Both the position numbers and the translations under genes were made by a program. DNA of 64,000 nt from Siphonodentalium dalli (taxonomy: Eukaryota; Mollusca; Scaphopoda; Gadilida; Siphonodentaliidae): assembly GCA_032622095.1 (NCBI GenBank), contig CP136069.1, positions 125,569,450 through 125,633,449 on the forward strand, written 5' to 3'. Within the stretch, counting starts at the first letter, position 1, and each line of letters begins with the position of its first letter. Of this stretch, positions 1-10,929 are shown one piece after another. The notes under the pieces are model-generated. The model saw nothing but the letters and a program-made list of their open reading frames with translations. It searched no databases and was not told the DNA's origin.

Positions 1-51
1 CTAATGAACATTGCATGTCCTCCAAGCCTGAGTTTAGTGTGCCTGTCATTT

Positions 52-131
52 GCAGAATGGGATCCCCAGAGGGTGAATTTAGTGACGCGGGCTAGCATAA
101 CTAAATTCACCCTCTGTGGACCTCATTCTGC
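52..131. repeat. Hairpin (MITE-like), 32-bp arms
   Basis: Bases 52-83 (starting gcagaatggg) are the near-perfect reverse complement of 100-131 (ending cattctgc), with a 16-base loop. It has the form of a small foldback element or its core. No clear target duplication is seen. Confidence 0.6.
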
Positions 132-299
132 TTAGGCCTCACCTTCTCTGGACAGTTTCTTTATATCAAATTTCTATAGATACTTCTTCACATAGATTCT
201 ATTTCTTTTTTAGTTTAGTTTCTCTAATATATCCCCAAATTGGCAGACGACACATTGCATAATCGAGGTTCCCAATGGGTATACATCACAATATTCACT

Positions 300-730
300 A
301 TCAGATTCCAACAAAAACAACAACATTTTTTCAGTTATCAGAATCGAGTAATTGCCCAAAAATAATGCTAACCACAGTCAACTAAAGTATGAAATTGCAC
401 AAAACCTGTTATTTATCAACATATTGTTCAACGAAATTTTGCCGGTTTGTCAAATATCTGACACAAAAAAGCCACTTGATTTTAGAGTTATCCATCTTCA
501 TCCGAAATTTGGTCCGAGACCGTCTTCTCGTCAACTGTTTATTGGGCCACATGAATATCGGTGGTGAAAAATAGTAGGTTTCAAAAATCGATATCTGATC
601 ACTCTGAGCTTTGATGGGAGGGTTCCTCGACTCGAATCAAATATTTTTACCCCCCCCCCCCCCGCGAAGCTATAAGGAAATAGTAATTTGTGAGCGTTAA
701 TTCGGATTATGCATCTTTAATAGTTTTCCA
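300..730 (+). repeat. Dispersed repeat family D, copy 1
   Basis: This stretch aligns in the same orientation with 30690-31110. Shared landmarks include aataatgctaaccac, gttatttatcaaca, ttcaaaaatcgatatctgat, cctcgactcgaatcaaat and gcatctttaata. Copy 1 carries an expanded C tract at about 650-663 where copy 2 has only about five C. Confidence 0.75.
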
Positions 731-755
731 ATAACTATAGTTACATTATAAAAGA

Positions 756-835
756 CATGTAAAAACACCACCGCTAAGAACAAGCATGGGGAAGTACATA
801 CAATTTGTTCTTCTTAGTGGTGATGTTTTTACATG
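756..835. repeat. Hairpin with about 29-bp arms
   Basis: Bases 756-784 (catgtaaaaacaccacc...) pair with 804-835 (...gatgtttttacatg). The right arm and the following 60 bases resemble 23975-24070 (ttcttcttagtggtgat, then acccactgctggtgcc against acacactgtgggtgcc), so this is part of a dispersed family. Confidence 0.6.
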
Positions 836-887
836 ATTTATAATTTTTACAGATTTACCCACTGCTGGTGCCTTTGGTCCCTTTATT

Positions 888-2110
888 GTCTGGTCGAATA
901 AAGGTTTGACCTAGAATACAATTGGACTAAATTGGTTTGTATACCATTTTGAAGAGAAATATATCCTCTATAACATATCAAAAATCCGCTAAAATCCGCT
1001 TCCGTTCTACGCAATTATAGTGAGAAAATCTTGTCATATGTATACACTGGTATACATTTCTGTGATACCCCACCGTTGTATTTCAAAATTGGAACTCCCC
1101 GTCATAAATGGCCGCCAAAATGGCGGCCGGAAGTGGATTTTTTTACGTTTTTTACTAATATCTTTAAGATAAGTTTCTACTGTTTGGAACTGGTTGAGAA
1201 TTTTGACTTTATTTTGTATTTAACATCTTAACTGACCATTGGAGCAAAGAAATATTATATTCATGGGGTCCCAACCCCTTCCGATCGCTAAACAATTCGA
1301 TTTTACAGAACGCGGTATAACATAGCACAAAATATCACCATTGGGATTCTAGTCATATTTCATCAAGAAATTGGAAGAGCTGTGCAATGTAAGTAATGCT
1401 TTCTACTTTTTATGGGATATTCCAACTCAATGTTACAAAAATCGTCACTTTGGATCAAAATGGCTTCCAAAATACGGAAAATTCTCAATATTGTCCCAGT
1501 GTGCCACGAAACTGCTTATAAGTTGTTGTTGATGCACACAGTTGACTATTCTGTCTTATATACATTGAACACCAACATTTCTGATGCACCTTGGTTAATT
1601 GAAACCACTAAAATCACCAGAATTATTCATTTTTTTCTGTCACAAACTTTGCATACAAATCGGCAAAAAATCACTGTTCAGGTTTGAAACATTTTAAAAT
1701 GTAAAATGGAAATTTCTTTGGTATCAGCGATGTTTATTATTTTGAAATGTGCTAACTGTGTCACACTTATGTGTTTTAGACAATATTGCTCAAGATGGCT
1801 TGCAAAATGGCAACCAAATTTGGTAAAATGTTGATTTGTCACATATATTCCGAACATTATTCACTGCTGTTCCGAAAAGGTAGCAGATTGTGACTCACTT
1901 GGTTATTAAAAATGCTACTTAGGCAACTAAATGTGATATTCTGGATGTCCCAGAACCTTAATAGGCATGGAAGTTCATTTAAGGGGTGCAGTATGGATTT
2001 TGCCGAAAATTTCTTTTGGGATTCTGTCCATGTTTTTTTAACTGGAATGGGCAGAAAGTTGAAACGGAACTGAGAGGGATCATAGTATGTGGCTACTCTG
2101 GCCCATTGTA
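888..2110 (+). repeat. Element A left terminal arm
   Basis: The arm is the imperfect reverse complement of 4545-5886. It includes tracts such as tccgctaaaatccgctt (986-1002), aatggccgccaaaatggc (near 1108) and gaactgagagggatcatag (near 2067), each matched inversely on the right side. Small indels make the two arms slightly different in length. It contains no convincing gene; short reading frames here are incidental. Confidence 0.75.
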
Positions 2111-2159
2111 ATCAACATTGATCAACTTAATAGATTGTGTATGTCTGTTGAATGTATGG

Positions 2160-2935
2160 CTATAGGTGAGGTGAGTATGTATACGGGGAGTTATTGTATT
2201 CATGAATGATATGAATAGTTGTACAATGTATGACTATATGGTCATGTATGGGGTGCGGCACCGTGCCACGTTGAGTTGTATATGTATATAAGGAGTAGAT
2301 TATGGTCATGACCGTCATTTGTGAGGTGAACATGTATGCAGGGAGTTGTTGTCTGGCCATTGAAGTGGTGTATGTGTATAGCGAGATTAGCTACATTGTC
2401 TATCTTTCTGTTGTGTATGTATGTATGGAGTGACTGTGTGGTCATGGGTGGGATGTACAGGTGTACATTGGGTGGCTGTATTGTCACGGGTGGGTGTATA
2501 TGTATACACGCGTTTGCTGTATGATAATGGATGGGGTGTATGGATAAATATGGAGTGGTTGTATGGTTATGGGCAATGTGTATATGTGTACATGGAATGA
2601 CTACAGGGTCAATGTTGTTGAAGTGTATATGCATACCTGGAGTACAGTTTGATGGTCACTGGCGGGCTTGTGTATATAGATAGTGACATCATGGTCATGG
2701 ATGGGATGTACATGTTATCTGTTGTGGCTGTATTGTCACTGCTGTGTAGCGGTATACAGTGAATAGCTGAATGCTCATGGATGTGGTGTGTAAGAATACA
2801 GCGAGTGGCTGAATTATCATGGTTGAGCTATAGTTTTGCAAGTCTGATGTGTACGAATGGCCGTGTGTGTGGGGTATAGGCATATCTAGAAGGAAGGTAT
2901 GGTAATTGATAAGGTATATATACACCTGGAGTGAC
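2160..2935. repeat. 42-bp minisatellite of element A, part 1
   Basis: The repeat unit is about 42 bp, with a plus-strand core like gtgactgtatggtcatgg followed by gtgaggtgtatatgtatac. Copies are degenerate. The unit is a multiple of three, so the minus strand can read His-rich 14-residue units (motif C-I-H-I-H-x-T-H-D-H-x-V-T-P); an open frame of this type covers 2242-2634. Confidence 0.8.
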
Positions 2936-3660
2936 TATGGTCATAGGTTAACCAATACAGACAACCAACCAATACAGGTAAATATAGGCTAACAAATATA
3001 TGTAAATGGGTATCTGACAATATGACACATTTGTCCGCGTCAACGAAAATCACACCTAGCCCTCCAGAAGGACAATAACAAGTCAGAATGGAGCACTGGC
3101 TGACGGACCATAAGGCCTTTCCGTTTGTCAATATAAGCATAGTGAAATAAATAATGGCTTATATCCTATCCTATTCCCCACACAATGATAGTGGTACATA
3201 AATGTATGGATGTCAAAAGAAAGGGGAGGATGTCTGTTAGGCATACTACAGAATATTCGAGGCTACATATATGATTACCAAGGTCCCTTATTTCTCGCAG
3301 ACAAATTGATCCCGGTTCTAATGACATGAATGTTGAGTTGGAAGCTGGGTCCTGGAGCAGTTTAATGGAATTTTGAAAATAGTTTTGGAACGTACCCCAC
3401 TAAAACAAGATTTTATTTTATGCCAAACGTAGAGTTTAGACATTTTTGGAAATTACTCCCAATGAGTTTAAAAGATGCCAAAATGTTTGGATAAGATCAA
3501 CATCAGTTGCAGATCGCTGACTATGTGCCATACTAAGCAAATGTCACTTTACGTTTCGACTCATTACCTGAAAGACGCGAGCCCTTGTATTATCTTGCAT
3601 GGCTATATTGTCATGATGTGGCCAATATGTATATATGGAGTGCCAGTGTGGCAAAATTAA
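2936..3660. repeat. Unrelated insertion inside the array, with a retroelement-like tail
   Basis: The minisatellite is interrupted here. Bases 3008-3120 resemble 56030-56140 in the large palindrome (shared order tctgac, gacac.tttgtcc, acaagtca, aaggccttt). The stretch ends with aaataaataatggc followed by tatcctatcctatt near 3165, like the tail at 12190-12215, which suggests a retroposed origin. From 3180 to 3660 I see nothing recognisable. Confidence 0.5.
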
Positions 3661-4430
3661 TAGTGGGTGAATTGGTATACAGGGAGTAACTGTATGATCA
3701 CGAGTGTGGTGTATGAGTATACAGCGAGAGGCTGAATTGTCATGGTGAGGTCTATATGCACGTTTGGAGTGTATGAATGGCGGTGTGTGCGGTGTGGGAC
3801 ATTGGTATATCTAGAAGGACTGTAACGCCATTGGTGAGGTTTATATGTATACTATATATACATGTAATGACTCAATGGTTTTGGTTGGGTATATGTATAT
3901 TTTGAGTGGATATATGACCATGGGTGTCGCAAATATATATGCAGGGAGTGACTTTATGACCCCTGGTGAGGCAAATATGTATACAAGAAGTAATGTACAA
4001 AATGTATGCTCATGAATGTGGCGATAATATATATCGAGAGAGACTATATTGTCATCGTTTGGATGTATATCTTGAGTGCCTATATGGCCATGCATGTGGC
4101 AAATATATACATGTACACGGAGTAACTGTATTACCAATGGTGAGGCGAATATGTATACAGGATGTTACTGTATGTTCATGAATGTAGTGAATAGGTATGC
4201 ATGTCATGACTATATGATCATGGGTGAGGTGTAGGAGTATACCTGGTGTGCTTGCATGTTTACTCATGGCTATATGGCATATCCATGTGTGGCTGTGTAG
4301 TAGTAGGTGGGGTGTATGTGTATAAAGCGAGTGACATGTGTTCATTTATGTGGTGTTCATGTATATATGGAGTGACTGCATGGTCATCTGTACCTTTGGG
4401 TGACTATCGATTTCCTATCGCTATTACTTA
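3661..4430. repeat. 42-bp minisatellite of element A, part 2
   Basis: The same degenerate 42-bp units resume. The order of variant units (a cttgagtg unit, then a ggccatg unit, then gtgaggcgaat, then tgttcatgaatgtag, then cctggtgtgc) recurs in element B near 39330-39515. This indicates a shared higher-order arrangement. Minus-strand His-rich open frames cover 3841-4137 and 4052-4345. Confidence 0.75.
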
Positions 4431-4544
4431 AGGATATGTTAACCGATAGAGAGATCATATCAGAGTGTCTCTTGATGGCGTTTGGTATGCAATACGAATG
4501 AAACGGTTTTCATGAAAATAGTATATAAGTTAATAAATAATTTT

Positions 4545-5886
4545 GATACTAATGGGCCAGAATAGCCACACAATATGATCCCTCTCAGTTCCGTTTCAAC
4601 GTTCTGCCCATTTCCGTTCAAAGACAGACAGAATCCCAAAAGAAGTTTTCGGCAAACATTCATACTGCATCCCTTAAACTGATTTGTCATGCCTCATAAT
4701 ATACTGGAAAAACCAGAATATGACATTTAGTTATCAGTTGATTAAGTAGCATCTTTAATAACCAAGTGAGTCACAATTTGCAACCTATTCGGAACAGCTT
4801 GTAATAATGTTCGGAATAAATATGACAAATCAACTTTTTACCATATTTGGTTGCCATTTTGCAAGCCATCTTGAGTAATTTTGTCTAAAACACATCAGTG
4901 TCACACATTTAAGACATATCAAAAATAAAAATCACATTTGATACCAAAGATAGTTCCATTTTACTTGAAAAAATGGTGCAAACCTGAACAGTTATTATTT
5001 TCCCGATTTTGATGCCAAGTTTGTGATAAAAAAAAATCCCATAATTCTGGTAATTTCAGTGGTTAAAATAGTAAAAATTAATAAAGGTGCATCATAAATG
5101 TTAGTATTCAATATATATAAGACAGAATAGTCAATTTTATTCATCAACCACAACTTATAAGCAGTTGCACGGCACGCTGGTGCAATATTTACCATTTTTC
5201 ATATTGTGGCCGCCATTTTGGCAGCCATTGTGAGCCAAAGTGACAATTTTGATACCATTGAGTCGGAATATTCATAAGAAATAGAATGCATCACTTACAT
5301 TACACAGTCCTGTTCATATTTGATGAAATATGTATAGAATCCCAAATTGTGATTGTTTTGTGAAATGTTATACCACGTTCTGTAAACTCGATTTTTTGAA
5401 TGATCGGAAGGGGTGGGGACCCAACTTGTGGCTTAATTTATTTCCCCAATGGTCTGTTAATATGGAAAATACAAAATAAAGACCCAATTCTCAACCAAAC
5501 TGCAGAAACTTATCTTAAAGATATCAGTAAACAAAAACGTAACATTTTCCACTTCCGGTCGCCATTTTGGCTGCCATCTTGGGCGGTGAGTTCCAATTTT
5601 GGCATAAGAAGATGGCGTTATGTCTTAGCTTCACAAAAATGTATACTTATGTATACATATGATACGATATTATCACTATAATTGCATCAAATTGCAACAA
5701 ACTGACTTAACGGTAAATGGCAGCCATATTGGACGCCATCTTGAATTACAAAAAATGCTCAAAGCGGATTTTAGCGGATTTTGGATATGTTATAGAGGAG
5801 ATCTTCCTCTTCAAAATGATATATAAACCAATTTAGTCCGAATTTATTCTAGGTTGACCCTAAAATTTTAGTTTATCAACCAGACA
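4545..5886 (-). repeat. Element A right terminal arm
   Basis: This is the reverse-complement partner of 888-2110. Matching landmarks are gatccctctcagttccg (about 4580), ggccgccattttggcagcc (about 5210), ccacttccggtcgcc (about 5552) and aagcggattttagcgga (5761). Sequence divergence between arms is visible by eye, so the element is not recent. Confidence 0.75.
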
Positions 5887-5929
5887 AAAGTTATAAAATA
5901 TATAAAAGTCGGGTCAAGATTTTTCTTCA

Positions 5930-6070
5930 GCATGCATTGGAAATAAAGAGCGCTCTTTGTTAGTCTATTCTACATTATGGTACAAAATAAAGAACGTTAA
6001 TTGTCTCACTTGAATCCATTGCAAACTTCTATGAGTTTGGCAAGTTTTTAAGAGCATAAACCATGTACAT
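5930..6070. repeat. Dispersed repeat family B fragment
   Basis: This stretch carries gcgctctttgttagtctattc and a second rc-type aaagaacgttaattgtctcac block. Related blocks are at 27990-28210, 33200-33430, 41930-42340 (inverse) and 42560-42680. All combine a gagcgtt-type motif, gtctattcctgatatgg-type words and a later agcatat/gaggta segment. Confidence 0.5.
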
Positions 6071-6171
6071 GTATATAAATCCAGAGTTCGTGAACTTTTC
6101 AACATATACATTGTACATTCTTATTTTTTATCCCTCATTCCAAGTTATTCTATACGTATATATATAAGATA

Positions 6172-6300
6172 CTAGCAGGGTTACCCGGCATTGCCCAGCT
6201 AGTTAACGTGATGTGAAACCCACTGCCGTAGGTATTTGGTGGGGATAGAGGATACTCTTGTTCAAAGTGTTAAACGTATTCTCATAAATTGTATGCTATG
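6172..6300 (-). mobile_element. Helitron-like 3' end (minus strand) and repeat A fragment
   Basis: Read on the minus strand, the sequence ends aatgccgggtaaccctgCTAG followed by T. That fits the Helitron 3' rule (CTRR then T, after a GC-rich inverted stretch). Beside it, 6190-6275 resembles the start of repeat family A at 32328 (gtgatgtgaaac, then agtcttgttcaaagt-like text). The other end of this element was not found. Confidence 0.4.
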
Positions 6301-6407
6301 CTATGCTTTAATCTCTAAGACATGAATTCACATGTAACTGGCGAGATGTGCAATATTTACAAGGTGCTTAGTGCGAAATATATACATATACATAAAAGAA
6401 CACAGAA

Positions 6408-6500
6408 AATGAAGAAGAAGAAGCAGAAAAAGAAGAAGAGGAAAAGAATGAGAGGAAAAGAAGAAGGTAAGAAGAAGAATAAGATGATAGAAGAAGATTG
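6408..6500 (+). repeat. Purine-rich AAG microsatellite
   Basis: The tract is almost pure purine on the plus strand (gaagaagaagaagcag and similar). A short (AAC)n run follows at about 6631-6660, next to the LINE A tail. Confidence 0.85.
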
Positions 6501-6713
6501 GTCGATAGATATGGCGGTAGTCTCTCTGTTAACCATCGTCAGTCCTCATTATCGTCGTTTTTATATTCATCTAATACGTTATATCAGTATACTTTTCGAA
6601 GATGTCTTATATCAATACTAATAATAATACTAACAACAACAACAACAACAACAACAACAGCAGCCATAACATTTTGGCTTGATATTTCAATAACATTAAT
6701 AAAATGTATTCAG

Positions 6714-7205
6714 CTATAAATTTCTATTTCTATATTTGAACGCTAATTTCAGATAAAGTGTTAATTTTCTCAAGTCAACGCGACCAGACTTTGTCAGTAG
6801 CTCGTAAAACTTTTTCTTAGAAGTATGTGGGTTCCAATAGTGTTCGGATATGTATTTTACCCGCAGGTGCCTCAAGTTGGCGCACTTCATAACAAAATGG
6901 TATTCATCACCCAGTTCATTTTTGCACAAGCTACATAAATCTCTTTTTGCTCTTCGCTTTCACCATCTACTTGTTTCTACTTCCAATCTATGATTGCATG
7001 TACGTATTTTTATCAAATATTTTCTCAGACTGAAGGGGAAATCGGTAATATAGTTTTCTAAGCGGAGGGTTGACTTCAGTTCTTTGTAAAATATTCCTCG
7101 TGATGACGATTCTATATCTAACCACCATTGCTGAGTAAACTGGTCAATCAAAGTTTTGTTATGTCTTTTTTCTGGCTGTCTATTAACTGTGCCTGGTTCG
7201 ACCAT
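6714..7205 (-). pseudogene. LINE A C-terminal domain (two frames)
   Basis: The first part (6960-7205) reads QQWWLDIESSSRG and, later, LIKIRTCNHRLEVETSRW. The second part (6714-6929) reads CKNELGDEYHFVMKC, a Cys/His cluster typical of LINE C-termini, then LRVKYISEHYW. The two parts are in different frames with a break at 6930-6960. The same block, better preserved, is at 12661-13263. Confidence 0.8.
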
Positions 7206-8547
7206 GCCACGCCGAAACCAGCTGAGTGTATTATTGTTTTAGTAATGTTAATATGTCTAAAGAGTTTACCGTCGTGTTCCATAAGACGAAACAAGATATC
7301 ATATAGTTTCTTGTCCAGAACGGACCCCTCTCCCGTCATGAGTCTCGACCAGTAGCTTAATATTCTCTGCTTTGCCATTATGGCCAATGGGTATATGCCC
7401 AGTTCCCCATACACCATGTAATTCGGAGTGCTGGTCTTCATGTGCATCAATATTTTGCAGAATTTTAAATGTATACGCTCTCAATTTCTTTCATTTTTTC
7501 GAACCCCCATATTTCGCAGCCATATAACAAAATTGGAACTCCAGTCGAGTCGAACAATTTAAGAGCGACCTCGACTGATAAGTCTAGTTTCCTGACTTTA
7601 CTCAGTAAGCCAAACATGGCTTTACAAGCGGTTTCTTTAATAATTTTGATTGCATTATGATATCGCCCGGTATAAAATAGTTTTACTCCCAAATAAGGAA
7701 ACTCGTCCACAATATCTAATGATTTGTCGCATAATTTGAATTCTACATCTGTCACCTCCCTCTCCCTGCTGAAAATAATAACCTTGGTTTTACTAGTGTT
7801 CACGTTCAGTTTCCAAGATTCTGCAAAGTCGCTGAAAGCGTCAATGGTACGTTGCATACTTACAAAATCTTCAGCGAACAGGACAGTATCATCGGCGTAG
7901 AGTAAACATATAAGTTTCAAATAAATGCCTAATTTGTCGTGGGAAACATTGTTCAACTCGGTCAGGCCATCAACTACACAATCGTGCAGAAATTTTTCAA
8001 GATCGTTGATATAAATCGAAAAGAGGAAAGGGGAGAGCATCCCCCCCTGCCGTCACGGTACTCCCACACTACAGGGGAAAAATTCGGACAGATGTTCATT
8101 TTGAGAAACACATGACTTCGTACATTCATACATACTTCTAATTATTCGGAAAACTTTACCATTTATACCTTGTTTTAAAAGTTTGACCCACAGACCTTGT
8201 CGCCAAACTGTGTCGAAGGCTTTCTGGAAATCAACAAATGTGCATACCAGTTTCTTATTGCTTTTTATGTACAACTCGATAATACTCTGCAATATGAATA
8301 ATCCGTCTGTAGTTGAATGCCCTTGTCTGAATCAAATTTGATTATCATTTATGACACCGTTTTCTTGGGCGAAAGTAGAAAGCCTTTTATTCAATACACT
8401 CGTAAATAACTTGCCTATAGCACTCAAGAGTGTGATCCCTCTATAGGAGTTCGGGTCACGTTTGTCCCCCTGTTTCTTGTATAGGGGCAGTATTACACCC
8501 AAACCCCATTCTTTCGGGTATATTCCTGTGTCAATAATTAAGTTCAA
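7148..8547 (-). pseudogene. LINE A reverse transcriptase (broken)
   Basis: From upstream to downstream: NSYRGITLLSAIGKLF (8332-8547), FVDFQKAFDTVWRQGLW (8053-8292), then SPFLFSIYINDL and CLLYADDTVLFAED (7465-8040). YADD is the catalytic RT motif and is intact. The following thumb region includes PYLGVKLFYTGRY and LLYGCEIWGFEK. Short gaps and frame changes at about 8041-8052, 8293-8331 and 7465-7484 break the frame, so it cannot give a functional protein as read. Confidence 0.88.
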
Positions 8548-8572
8548 AAGCTTAGTATAACATGGGACCAGC

Positions 8573-9691
8573 TAGTCCAAGTCTTCTCGTACTAAAACCA
8601 GCTAAGATATTGGGATGGCGAGATGCTGGATTTAGTCCGAGCCCGCTTGCATAGGCTTCTTATAACATGACTTACGCCCAGGATCTGTGGCGGGAATTTG
8701 TGGTGTATTTTACTCGATTTAACTAACAAATCAATACATGTTGCTATATACATCGGAAAGAGAGACATCTTATGGTCATAATGGTGTATAATAATCTAAC
8801 TTTAATGTTAGATTACACATAGAATATTCCGGTTGATTGCCACAAACATCGCTTTGTTTCTCTGTTTGTTTACGTTTTAACTGAAAGCCGAAGTGGTCCG
8901 AATAACTTCGACATAATCCGCTGTTTGTTCTGGTATTTCTAGTTTCCGTTTCTATATATAGCGCGGGATTTTCCGAACAAAATGGCGAAAACCGATCGCC
9001 CCAAAGTCCAGTTTCCTATGTGCTTTGAGAACAATTCCCGCACTAAAAACTTAATGACATAATGGAGGATCAGAACGGTAGTTTTGTTGACAATTTTCGC
9101 AAGCAACTTGTCAAAATTGGAGCAAATTAGAACTCTTGTGTCTGACTTGCCATGCGTGTGATGTGCATTTTGACATTTGTGTTGATAAAATAATCGGAGA
9201 ACCGAATCACACAGTTTCGAAATATAGTTCTTCCGTTTTAGTGTGACTTTTCAAACTTAAGGTTCAAAATTTATACACATTTTGTTTGATTTTGTGTGTG
9301 CTTAACAAGAGTAGTATATTGCCCTGTTCGCTTAGTATATATCTTAATTTCGCGGAAGTCCACCAAATGTGGGTGAAATGTAGCACCATATAAGGCATAT
9401 TATTTATTCTAATGCTCGTTGTGTTTACACTGTTTTAAACTTTGAGATGGTTGTAATTCCCGTAATTTATTTAATGTATTACATTTATATCTCCAATGTT
9501 TAATTAATCTATTAATTTTTTTATTTATTGACACACATAATTACGATATTCATATAATTGTGGTTTTATTTGAGCGGGTCACTAACGCTTAAGTCATGTT
9601 ATAAGAAGCCTATGCAAGCGGGCTCGGACGAAATCCAGCATCTCGCCATCCCAATATCTTAGCTGGTTTTAGTACGAGAAGACTTGGACTA
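8573..9691. mobile_element. Long-TIR DNA transposon copy 1 (9-bp TSD), inserted in LINE A
   Basis: The element is 1119 bp, with near-perfect TIRs of 102 bp (8573-8674 and 9590-9691) starting TAGTCCAAGTCTTCTCG. It is flanked by identical 9-bp repeats GGGACCAGC at 8564-8572 and 9692-9700. A second copy with its own 9-bp duplication lies at 60632-61787. Long TIRs with 9-bp duplications fit Mutator-like elements, although hAT-like or an unnamed group is possible. No transposase is encoded; the inside carries a TATA box and a 26-codon reading frame. Confidence 0.92.
8953..9062 (+). other. TATA box plus 26-codon micro-ORF inside transposon copy 1
   Basis: TATATATA lies at 8953-8960, followed 22 bases later by ATG at 8982 in a good animal context (acaaaATGG). 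The frame gives MAKTDRPKVQF...TKNLMT and stops at 9060-9062. The same arrangement is kept in the second copy at 60994-61103, with four base changes in the coding part (one silent, three replacing). It may be a captured 5' end of a host gene or the remnant of the element's own gene. It is not recognised as any family. Confidence 0.4.
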
Positions 9692-9700
9692 GGGACCAGC

Positions 9701-10053
9701 ACGTATGCCGTGGCTTTAATATATTCGTTACAGATACGGTCGTAGCCAGGGGCTTTCTTATTTTTCAATAATTTTATTGCGGTCCACACCTCTGGTTCAG
9801 TTATCGGATCATCACAGTGCCCGTTATCTTGAACCATGTCACTGATACATTCTGTCAGGTCAGTATCATTACTGTTAACTGTATTTAAATCTTTAAAATG
9901 TTTTAAAAGCGAATCAAGACAAACTAAATTATCGTTCTTCTGGTTTGGAATAAGATCGCATGAATAACGATTCAAGATCTGCCAAAAGTCACGAGAAGAT
10001 GATTTGGAAGTTGTTAGCAAAAGTATATACAAAATGGCATCACAAAACGTCAT
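9701..10053 (-). pseudogene. LINE A region upstream of RT
   Basis: The frame carries FWQILNRYSCDL and, later, EVWTAIKLLKNKKAPGYD, the conserved K-N-x-K-A-x-G-x-D block found just before LINE reverse transcriptases. It reads up to KATAYVLV at the insertion point of the DNA transposon. Removing that transposon and one target copy puts this frame in register with LLNLIIDTGIYPKEW on the other side. Confidence 0.82.
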
Positions 10054-10060
10054 TCTTAAA

Positions 10061-10905
10061 CATGGATTATAAGTAGCGCATAGCCCAACTTGTCAGCGTG
10101 ATTGTCATTTTGTTTATCGCTATTAATTCGTCCACCAATAAAGAAGTATTTATTTATTTACAAAGTTCTGCTCGTACTTCAGACGTTATAATTTATTTTA
10201 AATCGTTCAGTCGACGTGATTAAATTGACGTTTGTTTGTTTTAAATATTTTGTATTGCGATCCTAACATGAACATCGTGAATACATTAGTTCACAAAAAT
10301 AAAAGACGACAATTGCATGGGTTTTACATAGATCGATGTACAAATCAATCTAGTGGGTTAGACTAAGATGTTGTGGTCACCTAGTTATCATATCTACATA
10401 TATCAGCTACATGTGCCAGACAGAGATAGCTTTTACGTTGTGTGTGTTGATCTATGAATTTGTTTTAATAAAATAAAAGAACCCCTCCCCTATAACGGAC
10501 AGATGTACCCTTGTCAGATGCCAGTGTTGGAGGATCCTGAAAAGTCATGTGCTACTGACTGTGTTTTATTTCATCTCAGTATAAAGTATATTGATTGCCC
10601 ACTGTGACCAATATTTTTGAACAGGCCTTCTATACATTTCCACATCTTTGACAAATTGTATATTTTCTGTGGAAAATATATTTAATGGACCAGACTCAAT
10701 TATGTTATAATAACTGCGCCATTCGAACATGCCATCCTGTTGTTGTCCTCATTTTGCGAGGATACATGTATCTGTTAAATATAATGATAAATATACTTTG
10801 AATGCTTTCTTTTGTTTATCTGTTTTGCTAGCTCGCTATATTAATGTCCTGATTCCAGTCTGCATGTGCATATGACAGTTACTGTCATATGTACATGGGG
10901 ATGAG
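10061..10905. other. No gene seen; one short palindrome
   Basis: This AT-rich stretch contains no recognisable coding sequence. A near-perfect palindrome at 10863-10897 (gcatatgacagt, then actgtcatatgtacatg) marks a small foldback. Confidence 0.5.
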
Positions 10906-10929
10906 TTGAGAAGATATAATTGTTCAAGT

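Larger units (their letters stand above)
888..5886. mobile_element. Composite foldback element A (long TIRs plus minisatellite)
   Basis: Inverted arms of about 1.2-1.3 kb (888-2110 and 4545-5886) enclose a degenerate 42-bp tandem array (2160-4430). Outer arm landmarks are gtctggt at 888 and ccagac at 5880. Arms also share tatcctctataacat with its inverse, and the aaaatggccgccaaaatgg segment. A relative, element B, lies at 36841-41028 with the same plan. No transposase reading frame is visible, so this copy looks non-autonomous. No clear target-site duplication was found, so the exact ends are approximate. Confidence 0.75.
6615..10060 (-). mobile_element. LINE A: degenerate non-LTR retrotransposon, split by a DNA transposon
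   Basis: Minus-strand reading frames in element order carry a pre-RT region (9701-10053), fingers and palm of a reverse transcriptase (7465-8547) and a C-terminal region with a CCHC-like motif (6714-7205). Frameshifts and stops separate the pieces and no endonuclease is present, so this is a 5'-truncated dead copy. The 3' end is at a short simple-repeat tail near 6615-6660. The copy is interrupted at 8573-9691 by an inserted transposon with a 9-bp target duplication. It resembles the Jockey/CR1-type LINEs common in marine invertebrates; the exact clade is not settled. Confidence 0.85.

Noticed and set aside
6322-6621. Lys-rich 99-codon frame
   Set aside because: It is a translation of the AAG microsatellite.
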